Source: Pseudomonas sp. WJP1 | GTDB taxonomy: Bacteria > Pseudomonadota > Gammaproteobacteria > Pseudomonadales > Pseudomonadaceae | Direction of reading: 5' to 3' | Length of the DNA stretch: 64,000 nt | Assembly: GCF_028471945.1 (NCBI RefSeq) | Contig: NZ_CP110128.1 | Location: forward strand, 2,654,501-2,718,500 | Shown: positions 27,027 through 35,612 of the stretch, piece by piece | Layout: each line of letters starts with the position of its first letter | Numbering within the stretch: position 1 is the stretch's first letter | Position numbers and translations under genes: made by a program | The notes under the pieces: model-generated | Seen by the model: only the letters and a program-made list of their open reading frames with translations | Databases searched by the model: none | What the model was told of the DNA's origin: nothing

Positions 27027-27576
27027 GACTTGCAAAATATTCAGTAATCAATAATCGGATCCACTGAATAGTCTGACTGTTCAATCGAGCAGGAAATAAA
27101 TGAGAGCCTGCTATCGATCTGGTCTATTGCTCACATGGCAACTAGTGGATCCAATTGTCTACGTCGATGTTCATGTAAATCAACCAGCTCAGTTGGAACG
27201 GGCCTCTACGCGCTAGTTGCTGGCTGATTACCCGTGCCGAGGGTCCCCGAGGGCGCTACCGCTTGTCGGTGCAGTGGTTAAAAAATGAACATTTACGGCC
27301 TGCGGGCCTCAGATTCTTCAGCACGTCATCCATGGCCTGCACTCGCAATCGAAAACAAGAAGTGGAAATAGAACCTCAAATGCAGTGAATGCAGATGGGG
27401 ATTTTTTTACCCGAAAATTGAGAGGTAGTCACTAAGCTGTCATCAATTCCCTAACTGGCTAAATAGGATTTCGATAATAAACCTATTGGTCAGTTTTCTT
27501 GTATGAGCAAGGTCGTGCAGAAAAACATTCTGCTGATTGGCCGATCTGAACTATCTAACAAGGTGGAGAGATACCC
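27027..27576. other. 550-bp AT-richer gap with no recognised gene
   Basis: Base composition is noticeably lower in GC than the surroundings. A 13-bp imperfect inverted repeat (one mismatch) lies around 27055-27067 (AATCGGATCCACT) and 27144-27156 (AGTGGATCCAATT), a palindromic GGATCC core flanked by A/T, as in some GntR-family operators. No ORF of convincing length or codon use; no tRNA-like structure seen. AAGGTGGAGAG near its end is the RBS for the next gene. Confidence 0.4.
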
Positions 27577-28224
27577 GTGGCGATAAACACAATTATGAGC
27601 CTGATCGAACATAAAGAATTCATGGAGTTATTGCGGCTGGGCGTTGTGTACGTTCATTTGCTCGCCTGTTGCGTGGCGATTGGTCTAGTGCTGACCAGTG
27701 ATATTGCAATGGTCAGGGATATGCTGAAACGCAAAGTGCTGACTGAACATGACAATGCCCACATGGAAAGTCTGCAGAAATCTGTCGTGATGGCATTGAT
27801 CGGTCTATGGGTGACGGGCGCCGCCATCATCGGCATCGACTACCTCGGCAAAGGCACGGAGTACTTCATGAATCCGAAGCTTCACGCCAAGGTGATCATT
27901 GTCGTGCTGCTGACCTATAACGGCATCCTGCTGCACCGACTGGTATTGCCGGCCCTGCAAAAGGCAGGCTCCTTGCTTGAGCTCGGATTCAGCGCACGCA
28001 TGCTGGCCCTGTTTTGTGGTTCGCTGTCGGCGGTATCGTGGATGTATGCCGCCATGCTCGGCGTCGGCCGTCCTTTGGCCTGGAAATACTCCCTTTCCGA
28101 ACTGTTGATGGCGTACCCGGTTCTGATCGTGCTCGGCTTCCTGACGATGCTGGTATTGACTGAGCGAGCCAAGCGCCACAACACGACCATCGCGCCGCAA
28201 TGGACGATGGCTGGCGCACACTGA
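27577..28224 (+). CDS. Integral membrane protein of unknown function
   Basis: 215 residues with about five hydrophobic helices (VVYVHLLACCVAIGLVLTSD, VVMALIGLWVTGAAIIGID, VIIVVLLTYNGILLHRLV, MLALFCGSLSAVSWMYAA, YPVLIVLGFLTMLVLTE). The GTG start at 27577 has AAGGTGGAGAG upstream. Resembles the DUF2214-like small membrane proteins only in general layout; no confident family. A hairpin follows on the opposite strand. Confidence 0.65.
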   Translation: MAINTIMSLIEHKEFMELLRLGVVYVHLLACCVAIGLVLTSDIAMVRDMLKRKVLTEHDNAHMESLQKSVVMALIGLWVTGAAIIGIDYLGKGTEYFMNPKLHAKVIIVVLLTYNGILLHRLVLPALQKAGSLLELGFSARMLALFCGSLSAVSWMYAAMLGVGRPLAWKYSLSELLMAYPVLIVLGFLTMLVLTERAKRHNTTIAPQWTMAGAH

Positions 28225-28248
28225 CTCGGTGATGCGCGAGCGCTGAAG

Positions 28249-28296
28249 TAAAAAGGTCCTGGCGACAGATTTTCGGGAGCAACATCGCCAGGACCT
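28249..28296 (-). terminator. Rho-independent terminator of the LOG/azoreductase operon
   Basis: Read on the minus strand: a perfect 12-bp stem (arms 28285-28296 and 28254-28265, core AGGTCCTGGCGA) followed by TTTTT (complement of 28250-28254). It lies just after the LOG gene stop. The stem matches the hairpin near 26999-27026. Confidence 0.65.
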
Positions 28297-28309
28297 GAAA
28301 GCGTTCCTG

Positions 28310-28924
28310 TCACTGCGCTGTAACGGGTAACGGGGCAGGTCCGATCCACTTCGTCACGGTCGGCGCCTGCCACTGCTCAAGCGCATCAATCAGTGCTACC
28401 GGATCAGTATCGATCAACAGCATCTCGCTGTGCTCGGTCTTCATGAAGGCTTCAGCCACGGCGTGGTCGAGAAGACTGCGCAGCGGATTGAAAAAGCCGC
28501 CGATGTTCAGGCAGGCGACGCCTTTGTGGTGTTCGCCCAGTTGCGTCAGCGTCGCCACTTCAAACAACTCCTCAAAAGTCCCCAGACCGCCGGGCAGTGC
28601 AATGAAGGCATCGGCGTATTCGCTCATTCGCGTCTTGCGGCTGCGCATGTCCTGCGTCACTTCATGCCGGGTCAGGCCTTGATGCAGATGCCCGAGATCG
28701 AACAACAGGCGGGTGATGATGCCAACCACCTCGCCGCCCTCGGCGAGTACGGTATCGGCCATCACTCCCATCAAGCCCTTGTCGGTGCCGCCATACACCA
28801 GGCGCAAGCCGCGCCGGGCGATTTCCCGGCCGAGGGCCTGGGCGCCTTCGACATAGTCGGGGTTGAGGCCGTAGTTGGAGCCGCAGAACACGGCAATGCT
28901 GCGCAGGGGAGAAGCGATCGTCAT
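28310..28924 (-). CDS. LOG-family protein (TIGR00730; lysine-decarboxylase-like fold)
   Basis: 204-residue nucleotide-monophosphate phosphoribohydrolase of the LOG type with the signature PGGLGTFEELFE and the N-terminal VFCGSNYGLNPDYVEGA. The family's plant homologues activate cytokinins; in bacteria the substrate is unknown. The ATG at 28924 has AGGAAAG upstream; the longer frame is not family-like. It follows the azoreductase gene on the same strand after 20 bp, so both are one operon ending at a terminator. Confidence 0.88.
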   Translation of the reverse strand: MTIASPLRSIAVFCGSNYGLNPDYVEGAQALGREIARRGLRLVYGGTDKGLMGVMADTVLAEGGEVVGIITRLLFDLGHLHQGLTRHEVTQDMRSRKTRMSEYADAFIALPGGLGTFEELFEVATLTQLGEHHKGVACLNIGGFFNPLRSLLDHAVAEAFMKTEHSEMLLIDTDPVALIDALEQWQAPTVTKWIGPAPLPVTAQ

Positions 28925-28944
28925 GGTGCTTTCCTGGGTGTGAT

Positions 28945-29577
28945 TCAGGCGGGCATTGGCGCACGGCTGGAAAAATACAGCGCGCTTTCCTTCGCGGTTT
29001 TTTCTCGGGTAGCGCTCAACGCATGGGGTTCTTGCCCGGTGCCTTCTACTGAGAAAAACTTCACGTCGAGCAAGCCGATACTCGCCAGTACGGCCTTCAG
29101 CCACGGCCGCAGAAAGTCCGGTTGCCGGGCGTTGGCGCCGGTGAAGGTGCTGCCTGAGGCGATGGCGATGAACACTGGCCGGTCGCGCAAGGTGCCGACC
29201 TTGCCTTCGGGAGTGATACGAAAGGTTCGGTCGGCCTGGATCACATGGTCGAGCCAGGCCTTCAGCGCCGAAGGCACCATCAGGTTATGCATGGGGGTGG
29301 CGATCACCAGGCAGTCGGCGCTTTCCAGCTCGCGGATCAATTGTTCGGACTGCAACAGGGCGCCTTTGGCGGCGTGAGCATTGGATGGATCGCGGCGTTT
29401 GCTCACGGCCTCGGCATAGTCGGCATCGACATGCGCAAGCCCTGTGACCCCGCGCTCGGTGATGATGAAATCGCAGCCTTGATGGCTATCGATCAAATGG
29501 TTGATGAGGGTTTGCGAGAGCCGATAACTCTCGGAGGCTGTCCCTCGCGGGCTGCAGATCACGCGCAGTATTTTCAT
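28945..29577 (-). CDS. FMN-dependent NADH-azoreductase (flavodoxin-like)
   Basis: 210 residues, flavodoxin-like fold with the AzoR-type FMN-binding elements: CSPRGTASESYRLSQTLINH at the N-terminus, IATPMHNLMVPSALKAWLD in the centre and a SGSTFTGANARQPDFL loop. Reduces quinones and azo compounds with NADH. The start MKILRVICSPRG at 29577 has AAAGGG upstream. First gene of an operon with the LOG gene. Confidence 0.85.
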   Translation of the reverse strand: MKILRVICSPRGTASESYRLSQTLINHLIDSHQGCDFIITERGVTGLAHVDADYAEAVSKRRDPSNAHAAKGALLQSEQLIRELESADCLVIATPMHNLMVPSALKAWLDHVIQADRTFRITPEGKVGTLRDRPVFIAIASGSTFTGANARQPDFLRPWLKAVLASIGLLDVKFFSVEGTGQEPHALSATREKTAKESALYFSSRAPMPA

Positions 29578-29682
29578 GGGACCCTTTGATGTTCGTTGAA
29601 GACCAGGTCTGCATGATGGAGTCGCTTGGCCCCGCGACAAAGAGCCAAGAATGGCTTGCGTGTGTGGGCCATGAATCTGGAT

Positions 29683-31101
29683 TCAGAGCAGCGCCAGGAT
29701 GTGTTGTCCAAGCTGTTCGGCACTGGCTTTCGAGGCGATGTTGGCGAAGCCGAGCAGCAAGCCGCAATGGGTTTGAGGGCCGATGCAACACTCGCTCAAG
29801 GCTTCGGCGTAAATGCCTGCATGCAGCAGGCGCTCAACCAGTGCACGGTCGGATTGAGGCCGGGACAAGCGCAGAATCAGGTGCATGCCGCCCGGTTGGG
29901 CGTCGATGTGAATTTGATCGCCCAAGGCATTCGTCAGTCCTCTGACCGCCGCCTCCCGGCGTTCGCCGTAGAGTTTGCGCATGCGCTGGATATGCCGGGC
30001 GAAATGGCCCTCGGTGACAAAGGTGGTGACGATGGCCTGGGTGAGCTCCGGGCAACCGCCGAGGAAGGTCTGGCTGACGTGTTCGAAGCGTTCGACCTGC
30101 GCTGGCGGCACCACCAGATAAGCCAGGCGGATGCCGGGAAACAGTACTTTGCTGAAGGTGCCGGCGTACAACACGCGTCCGTCGCGATCCAGGCTCTTGA
30201 GCGCGGGTAGCGGACGACTGACGTAACGGTACTCGCCGTCATAGTCGTCCTCGATGATCCAGGATCGCTCCCGACGTGCCCACTCCAGCAGTTGCAGGCG
30301 GCGCGGCAATGACAGCGACATGCACAAGGGGCTTTGATGGGCCGGCGTGACCACCGCCGCGCGGGCGTCAAGTGAAGCGCTCACACCTTGCTCGACCTGC
30401 ATGCCGTCCTGGTCCACCGCAACGGGTTGCACCGCGATCTGCAGATACTCGAGCAATTGGCGGGTAGGGGGGTAACCGGGGTTTTCGACGAGCACACGGT
30501 CGCCTGGTTTCAGCAAGGCGTGGACGATCAGCGTCAGGGTGTTGCGGTAACCCGAGGTGACGAACACCTGGGAAGGTTGGCAATCGATGCCGCGCGCCAT
30601 TTGCAAGTAGCTGGCGATCGCACTGCGCAAGGATTCCAATCCGTACGCCGATGGATTGGCCATGTCCGCGACTCCGGTGGCGCGCACGCAGCGAGCGCCG
30701 ATCTGCGCCCAGATCTTGCGTGGAAACACATCCAGTGCCGGCAAGGCCATTTGAAAGGGCAGCACTGGCGCCTTGTGCCGGACCGAGGTGCCGGCGAGCG
30801 GGTTGAAGGCGTGTTCGTCACGGCGCGAGTCTGTTCTGAGCGTGAGCCCTGCCGCCACCACCGTGCCGGCCTGACCACGGGACTGGATATAACCTTCGGC
30901 CGCCAGCAACGAATACGCGGTATCGATGGTGCCCCGGGCCAGCCCCAGCTCTTTTGCCAGCGCCCGGGCCGCGGGAATGCGCGCGCCGGGCGCGAGTACG
31001 CCGTCGCTGATCGCCGCGCGAAACCGCCAGTAGATTTGCCGGTAGATCGGCTCCTTCGAGGCGGGATCGAGGGGTGACAGGTTGTTGATGGGGCTGGTCA
31101 T
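29683..31101 (-). CDS. MocR/PdxR-family transcriptional regulator
   Basis: 472 residues: N-terminal GntR-type winged helix (about 15-75: PIYRQIYWRFRAAISDGVL, LGLARGTIDTAYSLLAAEGY) and a C-terminal PLP-binding aminotransferase-like domain with Lys in GTFSKVLFPGIRLAY and the substrate-site residues around EDDYDGEYRY. Start MTSPINN at 31101 is more family-like than the 18-bp longer frame. It is divergent from the AhpD-like gene and sugE, which are its likely targets. MocR regulators usually respond to PLP-linked amino compounds. Confidence 0.88.
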   Translation of the reverse strand: MTSPINNLSPLDPASKEPIYRQIYWRFRAAISDGVLAPGARIPAARALAKELGLARGTIDTAYSLLAAEGYIQSRGQAGTVVAAGLTLRTDSRRDEHAFNPLAGTSVRHKAPVLPFQMALPALDVFPRKIWAQIGARCVRATGVADMANPSAYGLESLRSAIASYLQMARGIDCQPSQVFVTSGYRNTLTLIVHALLKPGDRVLVENPGYPPTRQLLEYLQIAVQPVAVDQDGMQVEQGVSASLDARAAVVTPAHQSPLCMSLSLPRRLQLLEWARRERSWIIEDDYDGEYRYVSRPLPALKSLDRDGRVLYAGTFSKVLFPGIRLAYLVVPPAQVERFEHVSQTFLGGCPELTQAIVTTFVTEGHFARHIQRMRKLYGERREAAVRGLTNALGDQIHIDAQPGGMHLILRLSRPQSDRALVERLLHAGIYAEALSECCIGPQTHCGLLLGFANIASKASAEQLGQHILALL

Positions 31102-31174
31102 GGACGCACTCTGGGGCAAACACCTGGGTTGCCGGCATGAACAATGATCCTACAAGCCATCATGACCTGCTTCC

Positions 31175-31263
31175 AAGATCCATGAATCATCTTGAGGACC
31201 AGGCCATGAAGGTGCCGCGCCTAAGCAAACATGGCCCAGTACAGAAGCCGAAACATGGATCTT
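31175..31263. promoter_or_regulatory. Inverted repeat in the MocR/AhpD-like divergent promoter
   Basis: AAGATCCATG at 31175-31184 and its exact complement CATGGATCTT at 31254-31263; a third related sequence, AAGGATCCAT, is at 31314-31323 beside the start of the AhpD-like gene. Possible MocR binding sites, though MocR operators are more often direct repeats. Confidence 0.35.
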
Positions 31264-31324
31264 CAACCATAGACCAAACAGTCCCAGGATGCAGTCCTTC
31301 ACACAGCCAACTCAAGGATCCATC

Positions 31325-31780
31325 ATGACTTCGCGAATCAACTACGCCAGTGCTTCCCCTGAAGGTTACAAGGCCTTCGGCAACGTCTACGGCTATCTGC
31401 AAAAGAGCGATCTGCCCACCGAACTCATCGACCTGGTCTACCTGCGGGTGTCGCAAATCAATGGCTGCGCGTTTTGCATCGACATGCATTCGCGCGATTT
31501 ACTCAACCTGGGTGTCGCGGCAGACAAGCTGGTGCTGGTGCCGGTGTGGCACGACGCCGGGAATCTCTTCACCCAGCGTGAACGCGTGGCGCTGGCCTGG
31601 GCCGAAAGCGTCACGCGGGTCGCCGAAACCGCTGTTCCTGATGCCATTTATCAGGCCGCGACCGCCATCTTCAACGAAAAGGAACTGGCGGATCTCACTT
31701 ACGCCATCGCCTTGATGAACGCATTCAACCGGCTCGGCGTGGCATTCCGCTCGACACCGGCGGCGGCTCAAAAAGCCTGA
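31325..31780 (+). CDS. Carboxymuconolactone decarboxylase/AhpD-family protein
   Basis: 151 residues with the AhpD-type active site GCAFCIDMHSRDL: Cys48, Cys51 and His55. Family members act as peroxide-linked disulfide reductases or decarboxylases. The ATG at 31325 is preceded by CAAGGATCC; a longer frame from 31289 has no family support. Divergent from MocR, 61 bp before sugE, so probably co-transcribed with it. Confidence 0.87.
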   Translation: MTSRINYASASPEGYKAFGNVYGYLQKSDLPTELIDLVYLRVSQINGCAFCIDMHSRDLLNLGVAADKLVLVPVWHDAGNLFTQRERVALAWAESVTRVAETAVPDAIYQAATAIFNEKELADLTYAIALMNAFNRLGVAFRSTPAAAQKA

Positions 31781-31841
31781 TCGACAGCCTCTCTCGCCTG
31801 GCTTCGAGGTCCGGCGAGACCCTCTGAAGGAGTTGTGACAC

Positions 31842-32162
31842 ATGGCCTGGGCACTATTGGGTATCGCCGGCATTCTGGAAATCGCCTTCGCCTTCTACAT
31901 GAAGGGCTCCGAAGGTTTCACACGATGGGTTCCCGGTGTCTTGACGGTCGTCACCGGGTTGTCGAGCGTTTTCCTGCTTTCACTTTCGCTGCGCACCTTG
32001 CCGGTGGGCACGGCTTATGCGGTATGGACCGGCATCGGCGCGGCGGGCACTGCGATTGTCGGCATGGCGCTGCTGGGGGACTCCACGGCACCTCTGCGCC
32101 TGGTTTGCATCGGGGTGATTCTGGCGGGGGTCATTGGGCTTAAAGTGGTGTCGGCGAACTGA
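31842..32162 (+). CDS. sugE: SMR-family guanidinium/quaternary ammonium exporter SugE
   Basis: 106 residues, four transmembrane helices, small multidrug-resistance family of the SugE/Gdx branch: conserved Glu13 in TM1 (GILEIAFA), the AYAVWTGIGAAGTAIVGM segment. SugE/Gdx proteins export guanidinium; some export quaternary ammonium compounds. GAAGGAG precedes the start. Likely regulated by the MocR gene via the divergent promoter. No guanidine riboswitch could be recognised upstream. Confidence 0.88.
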   Translation: MAWALLGIAGILEIAFAFYMKGSEGFTRWVPGVLTVVTGLSSVFLLSLSLRTLPVGTAYAVWTGIGAAGTAIVGMALLGDSTAPLRLVCIGVILAGVIGLKVVSAN

Positions 32163-32283
32163 GGTTTGATCTTCTTGCCGCCTCACGCCCTGAGCCTGTC
32201 CGTCAACCTGTGACGACCTCCATCTGGGCCTCTCCCAACGTTGGTCCATACCGTGTCGTAGCCTTTGGGGGATTGTTGTCTGA

Positions 32284-33044
32284 GTACATATCCATTGCTG
32301 CGGTAACGGCCACTTATGGTTTCGCCCTTACGGCGACTCCCTTTTTCAAACGCCAAAAAGGAAGCAAAAGGCTTTGCCCCACCACTCGGTGCCTCGCCTA
32401 GGCTCGGCATGCCCTCACTCCGGCATTGCTCCGTGGGTCGCCGCGATGGGCCATCCCTGGCCCAGCGCGGCTTAACCGGCGTCCTGCCGGTTTCCCCACT
32501 GCGCAATGCCTGCGTTCGGCCAGCGTGGTTAACGGGGCACCCAGATCAAAAACAAAAGCGAGGCGGCCTTATAGCCGACCTGACTCTTACGGGTGTACCT
32601 GATCCCCTGTGGGAGCCAGCCTGCTGGCAATGGACGTCCAGACAACGCGATCATTCAGACAGGGCGCGTTATCGTTGACGACCATTGCCAGCAGGCTGGC
32701 TCCCACAGGGGGGGGCGGGGACAAGCTTGTAACCAGGTCGGCTTTAAGGCCGCCTCGCTTTTGCGTTTGATCTTGATCTGGCTTTTGATTTTCTTGCCCC
32801 CTCGAGAGGCCGAGTGGAGGTTCTGCGCAGTGGGTAAACCGGCAGGGATGCCGGTTTAGCCGCGCTGGGCCAAGGATGGCCCATCGCGGCGACCCACGGA
32901 GCAGGACCGGAGCGAGGGTATGCCGAGCCTTAGCGAGGCACCGAACGCCAGGGGCAAGAGCCCTTGGTTACTTGGGGCTTTTCCAAGTGACTCGCCGTAA
33001 GGGCGAAACCATTGGTGGCCGTTACCGCAGGAATGGATATGTAC
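32284..33044. repeat. MITE-like large intergenic repeat, intact copy (C)
   Basis: 761 bp. Ends are nearly perfect inverted repeats of about 58 bp: left GTACATATCCATTGCTGCGG (from 32284), right CCGCAGGAATGGATATGTAC (ends 33044), continuing inward through TTTCGCCCTTACGGCGA with a few mismatches. The interior is itself symmetric: CCACCACTCGG, CTCGGCATGCCCTCACTCCG and CGGCGTCCTGCCGG blocks are mirrored after a REPIN (32607-32708). The rest of 32163-33207 is the sugE 3' region and the LysR promoter, with a single REP near 33080-33105. No gene is seen. Confidence 0.8.
32607..32708. repeat. REPIN inside copy C
   Basis: CTGTGGGAGCCAGCCTGCTG and CAGCAGGCTGGCTCCCACAG face each other across about 60 bp. 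It differs in subtype from the REPIN in copy B, which occupies the same position. Confidence 0.8.
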
Positions 33045-33207
33045 ACCTGAAAGACAATCATCGGCTGCCAGGACGCCTTCGCCGGCAAGCCGGGCTCCTA
33101 CAGGTTTTCCTATCGTCTGCCAGGGCCCGTCAATGCCGCTGTCCACCACCTGTGCCAGGGGCTAAACTCCCGCGATAAAACCAGAATAACGACGTGACCT
33201 GCCTCGT

Positions 33208-34125
33208 ATGAAAATCCACCCTTTACCGCCACTCAACAGCCTGGTCGCGTTTGAAGCGGCAGCGCGCCATTTGAGTTTTACCCTGGCCGCGCAAGAATTG
33301 AATGTCACCCAAGGGGCAATCAGTCGACAAGTTCGCCTGCTTGAAGATTATCTGGGCAAGGTCCTGTTCGAACGCACCACCCGCACGATTCACCTGAGCC
33401 CCGCAGCCAGCCAGTACTATGAAACGGTCCGTGCCTCGTTGCTGCATATTGCCCAGGCCACCGGTGAAATTCGTCATTGGCAGGGTGCCGAGCAAGTGAC
33501 GGTTGCCACCAGTACCGCGATGGCTTCACTGTGGCTGTTGCCTAAAGTGAGTGAGTTTCAACGGGAGAACGAAGAGATCGATCTGCGGATCATCGCCCAT
33601 GACCAGGTCAAGGATTTCTCGCGCCTGGACTGTGACCTGGCCCTGTATTACTGCCGCACACCGCCCAGGGACATGCAGGTCACGCCGCTGTTTTCCGAAG
33701 AAGTGTTCCCGGTCTGCAGCCCCGCTTACCTGGCCAAGCACCCGGCCTTGAACAAGCCAGAGGACCTGGCTGCCTGCACCTGGCTGTTCCTCGACGACCC
33801 GCAGCGTGACTGGATCGGCTGGCCTGAATGGTTCCGCAGCCTGGGCCTGAAAAACGTCGAGCCCAAGCGCCGGATCAATATCAACAGCTATTCGATGTTG
33901 ATCCAGTCCGCTATCGGCGGACAGGGTATTGCGCTGGCCTGGTCCAACCTGGTCGATGATTACCTGCAGACCGGTGCCTTGGTGCGACCGCTCGACACCG
34001 TGTTACGCACAGAAGCGCAGTTTTGTTTGCTCGAACCCTTAGCGCGTGGCGGTATGCGGCAAAGTGTAAAACGCTTTCGCAGTTGGCTGATGAATCAACT
34101 TCCACCGCCCGAGGACAACAAGTAA
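33208..34125 (+). CDS. LysR-family regulator (GcvA-like)
   Basis: 305 residues: helix-turn-helix (about 8-65: LVAFEAAARHLSFTLAAQEL, VTQGAISRQVRLLEDYLG), effector domain (95-300). Same strand as the Rieske oxygenase unit, 287 bp before it, so it could be its activator or repressor (inference). LysR genes usually are divergent; here a tandem arrangement. Confidence 0.87.
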   Translation: MKIHPLPPLNSLVAFEAAARHLSFTLAAQELNVTQGAISRQVRLLEDYLGKVLFERTTRTIHLSPAASQYYETVRASLLHIAQATGEIRHWQGAEQVTVATSTAMASLWLLPKVSEFQRENEEIDLRIIAHDQVKDFSRLDCDLALYYCRTPPRDMQVTPLFSEEVFPVCSPAYLAKHPALNKPEDLAACTWLFLDDPQRDWIGWPEWFRSLGLKNVEPKRRININSYSMLIQSAIGGQGIALAWSNLVDDYLQTGALVRPLDTVLRTEAQFCLLEPLARGGMRQSVKRFRSWLMNQLPPPEDNK

Positions 34126-34412
34126 CCCCGTTGTCATGGCTGTCACCACCACGAACTTAAACACTCTTGCGTCATATATCTCGAACCCTCGGTATTTTTA
34201 ATGCCGAGCGGCCCCGTTGCCTGCGCTGAAGTGCGCACGACAAGCGTTCTACTAAAAAATACGCCTGCCTTTATTTATGACAAAAAGTCATGAGTCGAGC
34301 CGGAAATATCGTTTGTCGACACCCCCCCTGTTTTCCCAAACTTGCTGCCAGCGGACCTTGGCCGATGAGCTTGCCGACCCTTCAACACCGTGCCCAGCAG
34401 GGGAAAACAATA

Positions 34413-35600
34413 ATGAGCAGCATCCAGCAAATTCCTGTGCATCAACTTGAAACCGTCCTTAATCCGATTCATGAAGCGACCGGCCTGAGCAACGAGTTCT
34501 ACACCGAACAACGCTACTTCGAACTTGAGCGCGATCAGGTCCTGGGTAAAACCTGGGCATGTGTAGGTTTCGCCAGTGACCTGGGCAAGGCCGGTTCGGT
34601 CAAGCCCGTCGATTTCATGGGGCTGCCTTTGCTGCTGATGCGCAACCGTGAAGGCCTGGTGCAGGTGTTCCATAACGTTTGCAGTCACCGCGGCATGAAG
34701 CTGGTGGAGGAGGCCGGTGAGGTGCAGGGCGTCATTCGCTGCCCTTACCATTCCTGGACCTACGACCTCAACGGCGGGCTGCGTGGCACGCCCCATGTCG
34801 GCGGTATCGACCAGCACAAGGACGAACGCTTCGCCTGTGAAAAACACGGTTTGAAGGCCATCCGCAGCGCCATCTGGATGGACATGGTGTTCATCAACCT
34901 GTCCGGCGACGCGCAATCGCTCGAAGACATGCTGGCCCCTCTGACCACACGCTGGACGCAGTTCCTGGGCAAGGACGGCATGAGTTTGCTGCGCCGTCGT
35001 CCGGGTCATGACGCCACCACGCTGGACATCAACTGCAACTGGAAACTGGCGGTCGAGAATTACTGCGAGGCCTACCACCTGCCGTGGGTGCACCCGAGCC
35101 TGAACTCGTACTCGCGCCTGGAAGACCACTACAACATCATTTTCGACCAGCACTTCGCCGGCCAGGGCAGCTACGCCTACAACCTGTCGGACGTCGCCGG
35201 GACGCATTTGCCGAAATTCCCCGCCTGGCCGCTGGATCGCCTGCGCAACGCCGAGTATGTCGCGTTCTTCCCGAACGTCCTGCTCGGCATCCAGGCTGAC
35301 CATGCCTTCGCCATGCAGCTGGAGCCGGTCTCGCCGGGACGCACGATTGAACACCTGCGCCTGTTCTATGTGGGCGATGACGCAGCCACCAGTGAGGAAT
35401 TCAGCGCTTGCCGCGAAGCGATCCTGGAGTCCTGGAAAGTGGTGTTCGCCGAAGACATCAGTTCGGTCGAAGGCATGCAGAAAGGCCGGCATTCCCCAGG
35501 CTACAAGGGCGGCGCGTTCTCTCCGGAAATGGACATCCCGACGCACTTCTTCCACCAGTGGGCCGCACGTCAACTGCTCGCCACCACGCCGTCTGCCTGA
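34413..35600 (+). CDS. Rieske oxygenase alpha subunit, quaternary-amine type
   Basis: 395-residue non-haem iron oxygenase. The Rieske [2Fe-2S] ligands are Cys90-His92 and Cys110-His113 (NVCSHRG, CPYHSW) with the normal 17-residue spacing. The mononuclear iron site is in ENYCEAYHLPWVH: His222 and His227, with Glu219 where many Rieske oxygenases have Asp. This Glu is also found in carnitine monooxygenase CntA, and the protein resembles choline monooxygenase/CntA/GbcA more than aromatic dioxygenases. It likely hydroxylates a quaternary amine. Start MSSIQQ follows GGGGAAAACAATA. It heads a unit with an aldehyde dehydrogenase and a reductase; the true substrate is unknown. Confidence 0.85.
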   Translation: MSSIQQIPVHQLETVLNPIHEATGLSNEFYTEQRYFELERDQVLGKTWACVGFASDLGKAGSVKPVDFMGLPLLLMRNREGLVQVFHNVCSHRGMKLVEEAGEVQGVIRCPYHSWTYDLNGGLRGTPHVGGIDQHKDERFACEKHGLKAIRSAIWMDMVFINLSGDAQSLEDMLAPLTTRWTQFLGKDGMSLLRRRPGHDATTLDINCNWKLAVENYCEAYHLPWVHPSLNSYSRLEDHYNIIFDQHFAGQGSYAYNLSDVAGTHLPKFPAWPLDRLRNAEYVAFFPNVLLGIQADHAFAMQLEPVSPGRTIEHLRLFYVGDDAATSEEFSACREAILESWKVVFAEDISSVEGMQKGRHSPGYKGGAFSPEMDIPTHFFHQWAARQLLATTPSA

Positions 35601-35612
35601 GGAGGTTGTCCC

